DNA of 64,000 nucleotides from Symbiodinium natans (GCA_905221605.1 CAJNDS010002403.1:191501-255500); one strand, 5' to 3'; shown: positions 1 through 11,979, numbered from the stretch's first letter. The notes: a model not told the origin generated them from the sequence alone. Program-made: numbers and translations.

Positions 1-27
1 CCCCCCCCCCCACCCGCCCCCCCCCCC
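1..27. repeat. C-rich tract at window edge
   Basis: Nearly pure C with isolated A and G. It is low-complexity sequence and may mark where the sampled contig was cut or hard to assemble. No gene is visible in it. Confidence 0.8.
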
Positions 28-659
28 GAACCGCCCGGAATCTTACAGTTTAGGGTTTGGGGTTTAGGGCTGGGGGATCAGGATTGCGAGCTCGTGGCCC
101 CTGCTTCGGGTTGAGGGTTGAGGGTTGAAAGGGACCCGGCGGGGGCGAGTAAAGTGCCTCTTGGGTCGGCGGCCTGAGCTGGAGGCTCCTAAATTGGGCA
201 TTTTGACCGCTTAGCAAAACCCTTGAACTCAAACACCAGAGCGAATGCAACGTCTTTTCTGATGGGGGCGCAACGAGGTGCTGTTCTGACACTCGGGTCA
301 GCGCACTCCTGAACTGTAGGGCGGGCGGGGCGGGGCTCACTCTGAGCTCAGCTGCCGCCCATTCGCTGAGCAACTGCATACAGAGAAAGAGGAGTGCGCA
401 TGCGTAGCACAGAGAGGTTTTGCCATGCTCGGCTCCAGCCTTTTTCGCTGAATCAAAATATCCTAGGAACCCTGCGGCTTCCAAAGAATCACGCCCCTCT
501 GTGTGCCCGCTTGCTTTAGCAATGGGATGGACATGCAGCCGCCGACTCGGGCCGGCCGGCAACATCCGGCCCCCAAACGCGGTGCATCATCGACCCTATT
601 TTTCAACTTTTGCCAAAGGGCGCATTTTGGATGATTTTGTGATTGTCTTGGGAGGGCAG

Positions 660-870
660 CGGTCACCCCAAAACAGCGCGCATGATGAGCATCAGCGGTT
701 CTGGCCTCGGGTTTCGGAAGCGGCTGGGGGCTTCGAAAACGCAGAAACCATCGTAAATACCGTGGTTTTCGTGCTGTCAGGGACATTTCCGCGTGGAGGC
801 CGCCATTTCTTCGCACAACCCACCAATGCTTCGAGGCATCGGCAGCATGAGCGGCTCCTGGGGGGAGGGG
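660..870. repeat. Dispersed repeat carrying a GCATNATGAGCATCAGCG core
   Basis: A GC-rich non-telomeric segment. Its core gcgcgcatgatgagcatcag recurs, with one change, near 63921-63942 at the other end of the window, and both copies are followed by a second 'agcatgagcggctcc/gagcatcaggcggctcc'-like stretch. This marks a dispersed repeat family rather than a unique gene. Long overlapping open frames cross 50-944 on both strands, but none shows a domain I recognise. Confidence 0.45.
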
Positions 871-1388
871 GGGAGTTTAGGGCGGCAGGACTTGAAAGGA
901 CGCTGCCAGAGCATGGCGCTCAGCCCCTTTCGTTTAGGGTTTAGGGTTTAGGGTTGGGGGTTTAGGGTTGTTCGCTGGTTTGTGGGTTTGGGGGTTTTCG
1001 GGGTTATACCCTAAACCCCAAACCCCAAACCCCAAACCCCAAACCCTAAACCCTAAGTTGTGTCAAAAAACCCTTAAGCCTAAACCCAAAACCCAGAACC
1101 CCAAAAAAACCAAGAAATTCAAAACCCTAAACCCCCAAAACCCCCCAAAAAAACCCTTAAGCCTAAAACCCTCTCAGAAATGCAATCGCGCTGCCCAGCT
1201 TCAGTCGTACTCGCTCCTCCTCAACACCTGTGGCCCGAAATCTGGAGATGCAAGGTTTAGGTTTTTAGGGCTTAAAGGGTTTAGGGTGTAGGGTGTTAGG
1301 GTTTAGGGATTAGGGTTTAGGGTTTTGGGATTAGGGTTTAGGGTTTTGGGGTTAGGGTTTTGGGTTTAGGGTTTTGGGGTTGGGGAAC

Positions 1389-1492
1389 TGTGCTATACCT
1401 CTTGTTATGCCTATACAGCCCAAGGGCCCATACTTCAGAAACACTTGAAAGAAGGTGAGGGACCACATTAAGGGACCAGGCAACTTCCCTTT
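1389..1492. mobile_element. MITE family B, 5'-truncated and diverged copy
   Basis: It matches the interior and right half of the family whose intact members lie at 7105-7249 and 39295-39444: 'acagcccaagggcccatacttcag', then 'agggaccacattaagggacc'. The left terminal repeat is gone and telomere-like repeat abuts it, so this is an old broken copy. Confidence 0.55.
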
Positions 1493-2204
1493 GAGAGTTC
1501 TCGGCTTTAACTCACGAATAAAAAGGCCAAACCTAACTATTCCTACTGAATGAAAAAACCCCAGGGCAGTTGCTGGAATCATTGTGTGGCCACTATACGC
1601 TCGAAACTCTGAGTTCAGCTTCTCAAAGATCTCACCGCTGAAGCCTGGTTTTATGCAAGTCGTAAAACATGAGTGTGTGTGTGTGCGTTTTTTTTTACTA
1701 TTGTTCTTGTTCTTATTATTGTGAAGCAATATCATTTTTTGTGCAAGAGGCTGCTGCTTCTGCATTGGTGCATGAAGCAACTGATCGCACGCCACTCGGT
1801 TTAAGTAGTTTTAAATCGTGCAATAAGGTACGGCTTTTTTCAGGTCGTGATCACGCGCCTTTTTTCGTAACCTTACGTAGGCTCCAGTACCTTCCCCGGG
1901 AACTTTGATCCGAGGCACCTGCTGGCAGAGCCATTTCTCAAGTTTGCAGCTCATAAGCACGGGACCCTAGAATAAGAAGGGTTTTGGGGTTAACTCACCC
2001 TCATCTACAAGTACCCTCTAATGGTCTTTTGACACTCGTCGGGTCCATATTTTGGGGAGCTGCGGCAACCCAAATGACCCTCAAGAAGCAACAAAAAACC
2101 TAAGGCCTACACCCTCAACTCGCCAACTTGCTCTACAAGTAAAGGACTCTAGAACCGATTTGTGGTAGCTACACGAGGGAAGCTTAGAAGAAGCCCATGC
2201 AACA

Positions 2205-5200
2205 ACCGACATGGTGTCTGCCACGGCACTCAAATCGCAAAGCATCAAATTCTCCGGCTTGACATCCTGCATTTGACTGCATAGCTGTTCCCTTTGTTCC
2301 TTCTGCTCTTTGTGAAAAGGGGGGGGGGCCTGAAAGCCAGGCATGTGATAGTCACCAACTGCGGACGGAGTCCCACGCGCCTACGCTTGTTTTGATTGCT
2401 GCTTCAAGTCAAGGCCAGGAATGTCAGTGAGGGCTATATGGCCCACACCCAAACATACTGCACCTAAACCCTCCAGCCTCAAACCAAAAACATCTCTCTA
2501 CCCTGAACCCTAAACCTCTGGAACCCCGAAAGCCCGTACAAGAGAATTTAGGACTTCAGACGGTTTAGAGGGTTTAGGCGGCTAAGGCGAGGAGTCTGAG
2601 ACTGTTAGGGTTTAACCCTAAACCTACACCCTGAACCATGAACCCTGAACCCTAAACCCCTAAACCCTGGGTGTACGATGTAAGTGACGGAGGGACTTAG
2701 GGCAGAAGGCTTCCGGAAAACTCCTACGGATGCTCCGAAACATTGAACCCAATCTCTAAGTCCTAAGCTTAGGGTTGGGGTTCAGGGTTTAGGGTTTAGG
2801 GCTTAGAGTTAGGGGTTTTAGGGTCTAGGGTTTAGTGTTTGGGGCTGAGGGTTTAGGGTTTGTGGTTTAGGTTTTTGGCGGTTTAGGCCTTCTGGTTTTA
2901 GGGTTTAGGGGTGTTTGGGCTTGATTTTGTTTTTTCTTTGAGTTTAGGGTTTTAGGGTTTAGGGGCCTTACGGTCCTGGTGGGCGATGTTGCAGGATGCC
3001 ACGTGGTCTACCGCCAGGAGCAGCTGGTGAACCAGCCGGGATACCTCAGTTGCCCTAAACCCTAAACCCTACTGTAGACCCTAAACCCCAAACCCCAAAC
3101 CCCAAACCCTAAACCCTAAAACCTAAACCCGAAACCCTAACCCTAAACCGCGGGAACATCTTTGTGTCTGGCCACCCTAGACCCTGAACCCTACACCCTA
3201 GGGTGTCGTGTTGGGATGTTATACTAACAGTCCCTCATAGGGAGTAGAATAGGGGGTACTATAATCCCTATTCAGGACTGTTAGCTTAAGGGGGAACATC
3301 CCAAGTTTATCGTCGAATTACTCCACGTCCAAAATGTCACAAGGTTCCCAACTGTTTCCTGGAGCCTAGGGTCTAGGAATGAGTGTCTGAGGCTGTAGGA
3401 GGTTGGTTGACACTTCTGGGGTTTGAAGGTTTAGGTTTAGGGTTGACTATGGGGTGTAAGGAGGGACCCCCTAGAGAATCTTATAACCCTATATAACCCC
3501 TATATATATATATATATACATATACATATACATACACATACCTTACAAAGTCCCTATATACCTAATAGTAGCACGTCAAAACCCCCAAAAAGAACTGAAG
3601 GTCTCCCTTAGCCCCTTGGGTTCGATGCTCTGAGAGCCACCGGCTCCTTATGGGTTTAGGGTTTAGGTGTCAGGGCTTTAATGCCCTTAAAAGCCTAGAC
3701 CTAGGTCCTGCCTAGTTTGCCCCGAAACCCTAAACCCGAAGCCCTAAGCCTTAAGCCCTCAACCCTAAACCCTTGAGCGCTCTGACCGTGAAATTCCCCC
3801 CGACTGCCGGGCTTTGGTTCTTTCGGGCTCATGGGTTTAGGGTTTAGGGTTGAGGGTTTTCGGGTTCCTCAGCTCTGTGTTGCACAGACAGGGGCTTAAG
3901 GTTTAGGGTTTAGGGCTTAGCCTTGAGGGTCCGAATGGAATCAAGGCACCAGGAGGTCTCCGAACCTCACTCGTGCGGGAGAGTGAGGGCAGGGAAATGT
4001 CTCACCCTAAACCCTAAACCCTAAACCCTAAACCCCAAACCCTAAACCCTAAACCCTAAACGCTAAACCCTAAACCCTAAACCCTAAACCCTAAACCCTA
4101 AACCCGGAACCTCAACGTCCCTGAAGCGAAACTGAGAGGATGGCCTCTGTTCGCCAAAGACTAAGCCCTGAAGACCGACATTTACGGTTTAGGGTTTAGG
4201 GTTTAGGGTTTAGGGTTTAGGGTTTAGGGTTTGGGGCCAAGCCTGAACGACCGTGAAGCCTGAACACGAAGCAAACCCTACGCCTCAAGCCTGGAAACCC
4301 TAAACCACAAACCCTAAAAGGTTGAATCCTGAATCCTAAAGCATAACCCTAAACCCGAAACCCTAAACCCTAAACCCAAAACCCCAGCCCCGAAACAGTG
4401 AACCCCAAATCGGAACTCTGCACCCCGATTTGGTCAGCCCTTCCCAAATTCTGAGGGCGCTTTGGGGCGTGAGGGTTCAGGGTTAGGGTTTAGGAGTTTA
4501 GGAGTTTAGGGTTTAGGAGTTTAGGGTTTAGGGTTCAGCGGTTTAGGGTTCAGCGGTTTACGAGTTTAGGGTCTTCGTGTTCAGGGGTTTAGGAGTTTAG
4601 GGTTTTGGGAGTTTGCGGTATAGGAGTTTAGGGTTCAAGGTTTCGAGTTTAGAGAACCCAAGATCTGCTTAGTCAGTCAAACAACCTGGACATGATGGGG
4701 AGGCCTTTAGGGTTTAGGGTTTAGGGTTTAGGGTTTAGGGTTTAGGGTTTTGAGCTTAGGTATGTATCCTTAAATGAAGAGTATTGGGCTCTTTCGGTGA
4801 GAAGTCGAGACTTTAGGGTTTTTTGACAGGCTCAAGGTTGCACCAAACCCCACACGGTTCAGGGTTTAGGATTTAGGCTGTAGGGTTTATAGGGCTTAGG
4901 GTTCAGGGTTAGGCTGTAGGGTTTACGGTGTAGGGCTTTACGACTCCTTCTTCATGCCTGGGACAAGGGTTTAGTCAAGGTTGAGAGTTTAGGCAAGCAG
5001 CTGCTGTTTGGTGCGGTGCCGGCGGACCACGAGATCGTAAAGGGTGAGACCTCAAGGACTGTTTACCGTTCTTTTGGGGCGGCCTTTGGGACTTAGGTTT
5101 GCTTTGGGAGCTCTTTGGGGTTCGCGGTGTTCGTTTTTTGGTTTTTGCCTCTCTCGGGGAGTTCTTTGGATTTGGGGCTTTTGGGCTTCAGGGCTTTTTT

Positions 5201-7427
5201 AGGGTTCTTTGGGTGGTTTGCGGTTTAAGTTTCTTTTGATTCTGTTGGGGGCGGATAGTGCGGACTTTGTGCATCTTGCATCTAGCTAGAAGCATGAACC
5301 CTAAACCCTAACCCCTGAACCCTAATCCCCCAAACCCTTTTTTAGGCTTACGGTGTGGATTCAACCTCTGAACCTTTTCACACCGCAAAGCCCTAAGCCC
5401 TGGACCAGCGAAACCCCTGAACCTCAAACCCGAAAAGCCAAACCCTAAAACCCTCAAACCCTAAAATCACCGAAACTCCCCAACAAAAACAAAAAACCCT
5501 TATCAGCCTGGAACATAAGCCTGGAACCCCAAAATCCTAAAACCCTGTGACCCTTAAAGATCTACACCTTAAATACCTAAAAACCTGAAACGACCCCTAA
5601 ACCCCAAACCCCAAACCCCAAACCCTAAACCCTAAACCCTAAACCCCCAAACCCCCAAACCCCCAAACCCCCAAACCCCTAAACCCCTAAACCCCTAAAC
5701 CCCTAAACCCCTAAACCCCTAAACCCCTAAACCCCTAAACCCCTAAACCCCTAAACCCTAAACCCCCAACCCACAAAACCCTGAACCGACCCGTGCACCA
5801 CAATGAAACTTTGCTGCGTGGCTGTCGCAGTATTCCAAGACCATGGCATCCTCACCTCGTACGTTTAGGGTTTAGGGTTTAGGGTTTAGGGTTTAGGGTT
5901 TAGGGTTTAGGGTTTAGGGTTTAGGGTTTAGGGTTTAGGGTTTAGGGTTTAGGGTTTAGGGTTTAGGGTTTAGGGTCTAGTGTTTAGGGTTTAGGGTTTA
6001 GGTCTTAGGGTTTAGGGCTTAGGGTGTGGGGGTTCACAGCCCTTTTTCAGACAGTCCCCCACCTCCCTGAACTTCCGTACTCCCCAACCCCTGAACTCCT
6101 GAACTCCTGAACTCTGACCCCGAAACCCCAAACTCTGAGCTCCGAACCCCATTCCTAAGCCCTAAGCCCGAAGCCTTAAGCCATAAACCCTAAACCCGAA
6201 ACCTCTGGGGCTTCATAGTAGAAACCGAACCCCCTAAACCCTAAACCCTAAATCCTAAACCCTAAACCCTAAACCCTAAACCCTAAACCCTACATGAACC
6301 CCAAAACCATATCTTGAACCTTACGCCACCGAAACAACACAAAAAAAAGCACCCATAGCCCGCAACTTGTCACGTGGGGGTCTGATCTAAATTTCAGGGC
6401 GTTTTTCCTTCAGGTACCCTGAATCTGTGCCCAGCGTCTGTCGCTGCTGAAGCTCGCCAGGAGCCGCACGATGTGGGGATGTGCTCCAACGCGCGTTAAC
6501 CTGATGAAGGGGTAAAGTTTTGGACCCTAGAAGGGACCCTTAATCTTTATTCCCCTTTATAACCCCCGTATTTTCCTTAAAAAAGTCCCTATACACCTAA
6601 GTAGCCCCCCAAATACCCCCTTAAGTAAACCCCTATAGGGCTAAGGCCCTGAGGTCCCTTACATGGGTCCCCTCCTTTAGTCCCTTGACCTGAGCAGCGT
6701 CTGGAACTCGAGGCCCTGGAGCCTAACCTGGCCTCTTTAGTCGTTTTTAAAATAAGAGACCCGAAAACCCAATGCGCGAAACATCCTCATGTAGGGGTCG
6801 GAACAATAATGATTACCAATAGTATTCCCCTGTGGTCCCTGTATAAGTAGACTATGATGACCCCCAAACCCCTGTTCTAATTTTTAAGAGCTTTTCTTTT
6901 TGACACCTTGAGCACCGCGAACACGCGAACTCCACAATCCTAAACCAGGAGGGTCCCAGATATCTTGAACAAGGAAGCTAAAAGCACTGAAAAGCCTAAC
7001 ACACCCTCAGCCGCCGAAAGCCCAAAACCCCTCGCAGGCCTAACCCTACACCCTATAAAAACACTGGCCGAACCGTAAACCCAAAACCTTAAACCCTAAA
7101 CCCACTTAGGGTACCGTAGTTACATGGTCCTTTGTATGGGCCCTTAAAAGGGGACCCCTGATATACCCTACACAACCCAAGGGCCCATACTTCAGAACCC
7201 TTTCAGGGAGGTAAAGGACCGTATTCAGGGCCCATGAAACTACCCTTAGAAACCCTAAAACACGCCGAACCCTCGGCCTTTAGGGTTTAGGGTTTAGGGT
7301 TTAGGGTTTAGGGTTACCCTAGGCCTCCTCCACCCTAAACCCTAAACCCCAAAAGCCCAGCGACGCCGCGAGCTCCAACTGGAAGGAGCGGGTGCCGGGC
7401 TTCCGAAACTGTTTGATGGCAACCGGC
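2205..7427 (-). CDS. Protein kinase, six exons (5' and 3' ends not found)
   Basis: Serine/threonine-type protein kinase catalytic core. Exons in transcript order: 7427-7365 (VAIK motif with the ATP-anchoring Lys, in PVAIKQFRKPGTRSFQLEL), 6500-6443 (helix C/beta-4, GAHPHIVRLLASF), 5850-5823 (hinge, AMVLEYCD), 5050-4995 (LTLYDLVVRRHRTKQQLL), 3044-2976 (helix E, SRLVHQLLLAVDHV, running into IAHQ), 2266 to about 2205 (DVKPENLML). The catalytic loop HQDVKPENLML is built across the last join, with Gln where most kinases have Arg (HRD). Every join keeps phase; donors are GT, GA, GC, GC and GA, and every acceptor is AG|G. Introns are filled with telomere-like repeat. The glycine loop (upstream) and the DFG segment (downstream) were not found with confidence; a DFG-like triplet read near 1233 on the minus strand lacks an AG|G acceptor. 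The subfamily cannot be set; the loop resembles CaMK/AGC kinases. Confidence 0.75.
3211..3304. mobile_element. MITE family A
   Basis: Ends are ttgggatgtt and aacatcccaa, inverted repeats of each other. Inner parts 'ctaacagtcc' and 'ggactgttag' are also inverted, so the element is a long imperfect hairpin. Further copies: 8221-8328, 26723-26836, 29213-29303, and half a copy at 62090-62138. It lies in a stretch between kinase exons 5050-4995 and 3044-2976. Confidence 0.75.
3498..3540. repeat. (TA)n / TACATA microsatellite
   Basis: Alternating TA followed by ACATATACATA units inside a kinase intron. Similar AT microsatellites recur at about 22734, 23681, 23823, 38937, 40817, 50160, 52640, 52715 and 61196. 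Confidence 0.85.
4004..4105 (-). repeat. Telomere-like array, CCCTAAA
   Basis: About 14 tandem CCCTAAA units with single-base variants. The complementary orientation (TTTAGGG) starts about 90 bp later at 4192, so two arrays face each other around a short unique island. Interstitial: it does not end a chromosome here. Confidence 0.95.
5590..5770 (-). repeat. Telomere-variant block, CCCCTAAA and CCCCCAAA
   Basis: The array passes from CCCTAAA through a run of CCCCCAAA octamers to a run of about ten CCCCTAAA octamers and back. The variants sit in homogeneous blocks, not scattered, which points to local expansion of mutated units. Confidence 0.95.
5863..6026 (+). repeat. Telomere-like array, TTTAGGG
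   Basis: Around 16 near-perfect TTTAGGG units followed by degenerate ones. It starts 13 bp from the kinase hinge exon (5850-5823) and forms part of the intron upstream of it. Confidence 0.95.
7105..7249. mobile_element. MITE family B, near-intact
   Basis: Begins cttagggtaccgtagttacatgg and ends catgaaactacccttag, imperfect inverted repeats, with the family interior 'cccaagggcccatacttcagaaccc'. It lies in a kinase intron between 7375 and 6500. Confidence 0.8.
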
Positions 7428-7430
7428 CTG

Positions 7431-7573
7431 GTTTAGGGTTTAGGGTTTAGGGTTTAGGGTTTAGGGTTTAGGGTTTAGGGTTTAGGGTTTAGGGTTTAGG
7501 GTTTAGGGTTTAGGGTTTAGGGTTTAGGGTTTAGGGTTTAGGGTTTAGGGTTTAGGGTTTAGGGTTTAGGGTT
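7431..7573 (+). repeat. Long perfect TTTAGGG array (about 20 units)
   Basis: One of the longest uninterrupted telomeric runs in the window. It starts within 4 bp of the acceptor of the kinase VAIK exon (starts 7427), so the AG acceptor of that exon directly follows telomere repeat read on the minus strand. Confidence 0.97.
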
Positions 7574-7739
7574 ACCCTAAAACTTAAGGCCCCCCAACCA
7601 AAGCCCTAGACACCCATAACAAACATGTAAAACAAGTCGGGGACAATCGATTTACGGATTAGGCCATGGAAATGTAGGTTGGCAGTTTAGGGCTTTGGTC
7701 GGGTTAGATTAGGGTCAACTTTCTTACACGCCAAGCCGG

Positions 7740-8000
7740 TGAGGATGCACCCTAAGGCGTCTTGCCACGAGTGGTCACTGTTCCCCCGCCATATATGGAT
7801 GTTAACTGGGCACTCTTGTGGCACGCTTCAGCACCTGTAGGGTGAACTTGTGCTCGTTGCCTGGCAGGAACTGCGGCAAACGTGGGCTGTGGAGCAGAAG
7901 CCGCGTTCCAGCGCAAGCCACTGAGAAGGTGCGCTAGTTGTGTAAGCTCCGTTCCATCACATCACCGCCGTCAGGGGTATAGGGATGCCTTGGAGGTTCA
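7740..8000. other. Unassigned GC-rich exon-like island
   Basis: Non-repetitive, open in several frames on both strands. The minus strand offers a frame ending in a stop at 7802-7804 (NEHKFTLQVLKRATRVPS) behind an AG|G site, placed upstream of the kinase VAIK exon. The plus strand offers an AG|G-preceded frame reading ELRQTWAVEQKPR. I cannot choose between them. Confidence 0.3.
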
Positions 8001-8220
8001 CGGGCATTCAGAAGCGAGGTTTAGCCCTAATACCTATGCCCTATAAACCCTAAACCCTGAACCCTAAACCCTATAAGCCCTAAACCCTCAAGCCCTAAAC
8101 CTAAAGCCGAAACCCTAAACCCTAAAGCTCTAAAGCCCTAATCCCTAAAACGATGTAACTACCAATGCCAGGTCCCGGAAAATCCTGGACAAAAACGGCT
8201 GACCCTAAACCCTGAACCTC

Positions 8221-8328
8221 GGGATGTTCCCCCTTATACTAACATACTCACAGTCCTTCATAGGGATTATCGTACCCCCTATTTTTCATCCCTATTAAAG
8301 ACTGCTAGTATAAGGGGGAACATCCCAA
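8221..8328. mobile_element. MITE family A, intact termini
   Basis: Starts gggatgttcccccttatact and ends agtataagggggaacatccc, close to perfect 20-bp inverted repeats. Flanks are CCTGAACC-like and AACCCC telomere-like, so it sits in telomeric repeat. Confidence 0.85.
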
Positions 8329-9520
8329 CCCCAAACCCTAAATGGTGAACCCTTTTTTGATTTAAAAGGAGTTTCGGAGGGAACCCATTATAACCCCCTA
8401 AAAAACAAGGGAGTAAGGGCCCACTGTAGGGTTTATAGCCCATCCGAGCGGCCGGCACCCAGCTGCCCGCTGTGAAAGCTTTTGCTGGATTGAAGCAGGC
8501 AAGCCCCTAACACCCGAAATCCCCACACCGCTGTTGCCCCTAAACCCGAAACCCTCAACCCTCAACCTTCAACCCTAAACCCTAAACCTTAAATTCCGAA
8601 GGCCCGGTCCTCCCAGCTGAGCGGACGCAGTGCAGCAGCGGCGGGACGCAGATCGGGATGGTGGGCCTGGTCGTTTAGGGTTTAGGGTTTAGGGTTTAGG
8701 GTTTAGGGTTTAGGGTTTAGGGCAACTTGAAGGTTCATGGGTAGTCATCATATCTAAAACTGGTGATAGCCTAAGGTCCTAGAACGCTTCTTTAGGGTAC
8801 TTACAAAACCCTAGACCCTAAACCCTGAGCTCCAAATGCGGCTCGGGGAGGCCTTGTCGGAATGGCCGGCCAATGCTTCTGATTGAAGCTTTGCTGAAGG
8901 CTGAGGGGGTCTGCATGTGGGTTTGGGGTTTAGGTTGCATCTATTGCTGGGCGTTTTAATAGAAGTTCCGATTAGAATGCGGGTTGGTGTGCATATTGGC
9001 CATCTTTTCGGGGATTCTAGCAACAAATAACACCCTACTTGGTACATGTAGCTACTCTTCCGCGTTGTCCTGCACATACGCAATCGCCCATGCACAGCCT
9101 GCCGCTGACTGTGACTGCTCAGGTGCTTTCTTCCCAGGCCCCCCACCCCACCCCCCCTCTCCTCCACCCTAAAGGCTTTGGAATGCATCGCTGCTTTCGC
9201 ATGGTCATCTTGATCCGGCGCGCCGTCGCTCGACGGCTTCCTCGTGGACGCTTCTCTCTTTCCAGCCGCTGCAGGGCGTGACCTTCGAGAGACTCCCGCG
9301 GCCACAGTCACAACGAGCAACAGGCAAGGCTTCTTGTCTCTGTCTGTTCCAAAACAGATGACAAGGAAATGCTGCGGAAAGGCAAGTCCCAAAACCAAAC
9401 ACAACAATGGCCTGAACCCCCAACAAACCTTGGATTCAGGCAGCAGAATTCACGAGATATGGGAGTTTAGGACGGATGTAGGGTCTGGAGCCTAGGGTTT
9501 AGGGTCTAGTGAGTTTAGTG

Positions 9521-9638
9521 CTTACTTGACATTGAGGGTTCATGGGCAGATATCAGTAGGGTTCTAGGCACCCTTAAAAGAGTTATGATTCCAATATACT
9601 TATCACCCTGCTTATGACTACCCATGAACCTCCAAGCA
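9521..9638. mobile_element. MITE family P (GGTTCATGGGTAG palindrome)
   Basis: Left arm 'gagggttcatgggcagatatcagtaggg' and right arm 'ccctgcttatgactacccatgaacctcc' are imperfect inverted repeats around a cccttaaaag centre. Other members: 17235-17369, 34264-34390, 48035-48133, 49123-49212, 58432-58553, and partial copies near 8714, 38720, 44247 and 34655. Confidence 0.75.
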
Positions 9639-9973
9639 GGGTGCAGGATTGAGGATAGAACCCTAAATAAACACTAAACTCTAAATCTAAACCCTAAACC
9701 CTAAACCCTGAACCCGAAACCCCAATCGTGGACCTGGCATCCCCGAGACCTGGAAAGAAAACCTTCAAAACACTGCGTATGGCCCAGCAAGGTTTAGGCT
9801 TTAGGGTTTAGGGTTTATGTTTTAGGGTTTAGGGTTCATGGGGTGACATTTTCCATGTTTTTAGGAGGTCTTAGGGCCTAGGGTTTAGGGTTTTAGTAGA
9901 GTGCTTTCTGAGGGTTGCTTTTTCTACATCGGAGTGACGGCTTAGGGTGCAGGGTTTAGGCCTAAACCCTCAA

Positions 9974-10054
9974 CCCTTTTTGGGGGTTTGGATACTTTAT
10001 AGGGAAATTGTGGAGCAACCAAACAGCAAAAGGGTGCCACCGGACTACCTGAAG
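9974..10054. mobile_element. MITE family C, right-half fragment
   Basis: 'gggggtttggatactttataggga ... agcaaaagggtgccaccggactacc' follows the right half of the element at 37046-37158. An open reading frame that crosses it (9947-10192) is therefore not good evidence for a gene. Confidence 0.5.
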
Positions 10055-10676
10055 ACCCTGGAATGGCCTCTTGGATTCTTGTGTTTTGGGGTTCTTGGGG
10101 TTTTGAGATTCAGTGCTTGGGGCTCTTGGGGTTCTTTGGATTTTGGTGCTTGGGGTGTTGGGACTTCGGGTGCCCTAAACCCTAAACCCTGAACCCTGAA
10201 CCCTAAGCCCTAAGCCCTAAACCCCAAAAACCTTAAGCCCTCCGCAGTGCCTGGCAGCATCCAGGCAGAACTGGTCAGGGAAGAGGCTGCATTGCGACGT
10301 CTGGCACCTCGAGAAAAGACTTTGACTCAGCCCCCAAGGTTGCTCAGCAAAAGTTGCGGGTGCAGGGTTTAGGGTTTAGGGTTTAGGGTTTAGGGTTTAG
10401 GGTTGAGGGTTGAGGGTTGAGGGTTGAGGGTTCGAGCCTAAAAACCTTGAAACGTTGGTTTGGCCTAATTTTCTGATTTTGGGGCTTTGTGTACAATTAT
10501 AGGATTCTTAAGCAAGTTGCTGGAGACCTGTGCAGTCAGGTTAGAGAGTTCTTAAGGGTTTAGGGTTTCGGGTTTAGGGAGAGGGGGTTCAAGGGCACTC
10601 CTACTACTCCCTAATTCTCCCTACGTACCCACCTCCCATGAACCCGCCCCTGCCCCAACCCCCTCCCCCTCCCCCC

Positions 10677-10692
10677 GCACCCCCCCCGCGCC

Positions 10693-10725
<33 letters not shown>

Positions 10726-10755
10726 CCCTCCCACCGCTCCCCGCCCCCCGCTTTG
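10677..10755. repeat. Poly-C tract
   Basis: Long runs of C (about 30 in a row) with isolated G and T. Low-complexity spacer. Confidence 0.9.
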
Positions 10756-10832
10756 GGGTTTAGGGTTTAGGGTTTATTTAGGGTTATAGTTAGGGCGTTG
10801 CTTTGCCCAGCGCTGTATTCCTCAGCACGCAG

Positions 10833-11042
10833 GAGGGCGCACTTGCATAGCTGACATAATCGAGGCCCTCGCATCCGCATCCGGGCACTCCTGGTTCTCC
10901 AAAACACGCAGCTTCTCCAGCATCATGTCCACGTGGCTCACGGAACGCAAAGCCAGCTTTCTGTCAACCACACCGCGTCAAGACGTTTCTACCACGCCAC
11001 GCCAGACAAACAGACTGTCACGACAAGGAATTGCCTCCCTAA
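10833..11042 (+). CDS. Candidate exon, unknown protein
   Basis: After an AG|G site the plus strand stays open for about 70 codons (ADIIEALASASGHSWF, then MSTWLTERKASF), the longest open stretch in this part and bounded by telomere repeat. The minus strand is also open for about 50 codons (VDMMLEKLRVLENQE) and ends at a stop at 10822-10824. All firmly supported genes in the window are on the minus strand, which argues against this reading. Confidence 0.3.
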
Positions 11043-11202
11043 ACCCTAAACCCTAAACCCTAAACCCTAAACTATTATGGAAAAGGTGCTTTGAAAGCTT
11101 CAGGGGCTGATGGATTCGGGAGATGGGCTTCGGGGCTGTTTAACTTCAATTTAGTCAACCATTGAAGGGTCTAGGGTTTAGGGTGCAGGGTGTATTTAGG
11201 AT

Positions 11203-11428
11203 GACCCTAAACCCTAAACCCTAAACCCTAAACCCTAAACCCTAAACCCTAAACCCTAAACCCTAAACCTCTTGAGCTGCTTGCAAAGAACAGCCGGGTT
11301 TATGGAGGGCTCAGCGCTGGGGGTACAACAGGCTAGCACATCCAAGACCAGTCAACACAAAGGTTTAGGGTTTAGGGTTTAGGGTTTAGGGTTTAGGGTT
11401 TAGGGTTTAGGGTTTAGGGTTTAGGGTG
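11203..11428. repeat. Pair of facing telomere-like arrays
   Basis: CCCTAAA units at about 11203-11271 and TTTAGGG units at about 11362-11428, with a 90-bp unique island between them that can be read LELLAKNSRVYGGLSAGG on the plus strand. Outward/inward array pairs around one island are a common arrangement in this window. Confidence 0.9.
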
Positions 11429-11979
11429 AGGGTTTAGGGTTTAGGGTTACGAACCGATCCTCCCCGAACCATACTCGAAACCCAAACCCTAACCCTAAAC
11501 CCTTAGCTTGGTTAGTATCCTTCAAAAGGGAATCATGCATAAGGGTACTGAGAACCCTAAACCCCCAAACACGAGCCCTAAACCCAAACGCATACCCTAA
11601 ACCTCAACCCTAAACCCCCGCAAAAATACTACCCTAAGCCCTCAACCCCCTTGCCTGATTGGGTCGAAACCCGGATCCCCCTCCGCCGCTGCCTCTGCCA
11701 CTGCGGGAAGGGTTTCGGGTTTAGGGTTTAGGGTTTAGGGTGTAGGGTTAGGGCTTAGGGTTTAGGATTTAGGGTGTCGGGTTTAGGATTGAGGCTTCAG
11801 GGTTCCTGTAAGGGTTCAGGGTTTCGGGTTGAGGTTTCAGGGTTTGGGGTCTTTCTGGACGTTGCTACACTTGGGGTCTGGAGGCTGGACAAAACCAACA
11901 GAAATCTGCACATTCCAGGACCTAAAACGAGCTCTGTAAAAAACGGAACATCTCGTTAAATCCTTGGAGCCGTAGGAAC

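Noticed and set aside
5863-7573. A true chromosome end
   Set aside because: Arrays in both orientations are embedded between exons along the whole window, so they are interstitial.
9947-10192. Plus-strand frame containing VEQPNSKRVPPDYLKTLEWP
   Set aside because: The stretch aligns with the right half of a family C MITE, so protein-like look is accidental.
11774-11959. Frames reading GFRV, NPKP and similar motifs throughout the window
   Set aside because: These are translations of TTTAGGG or CCCTAAA repeat.
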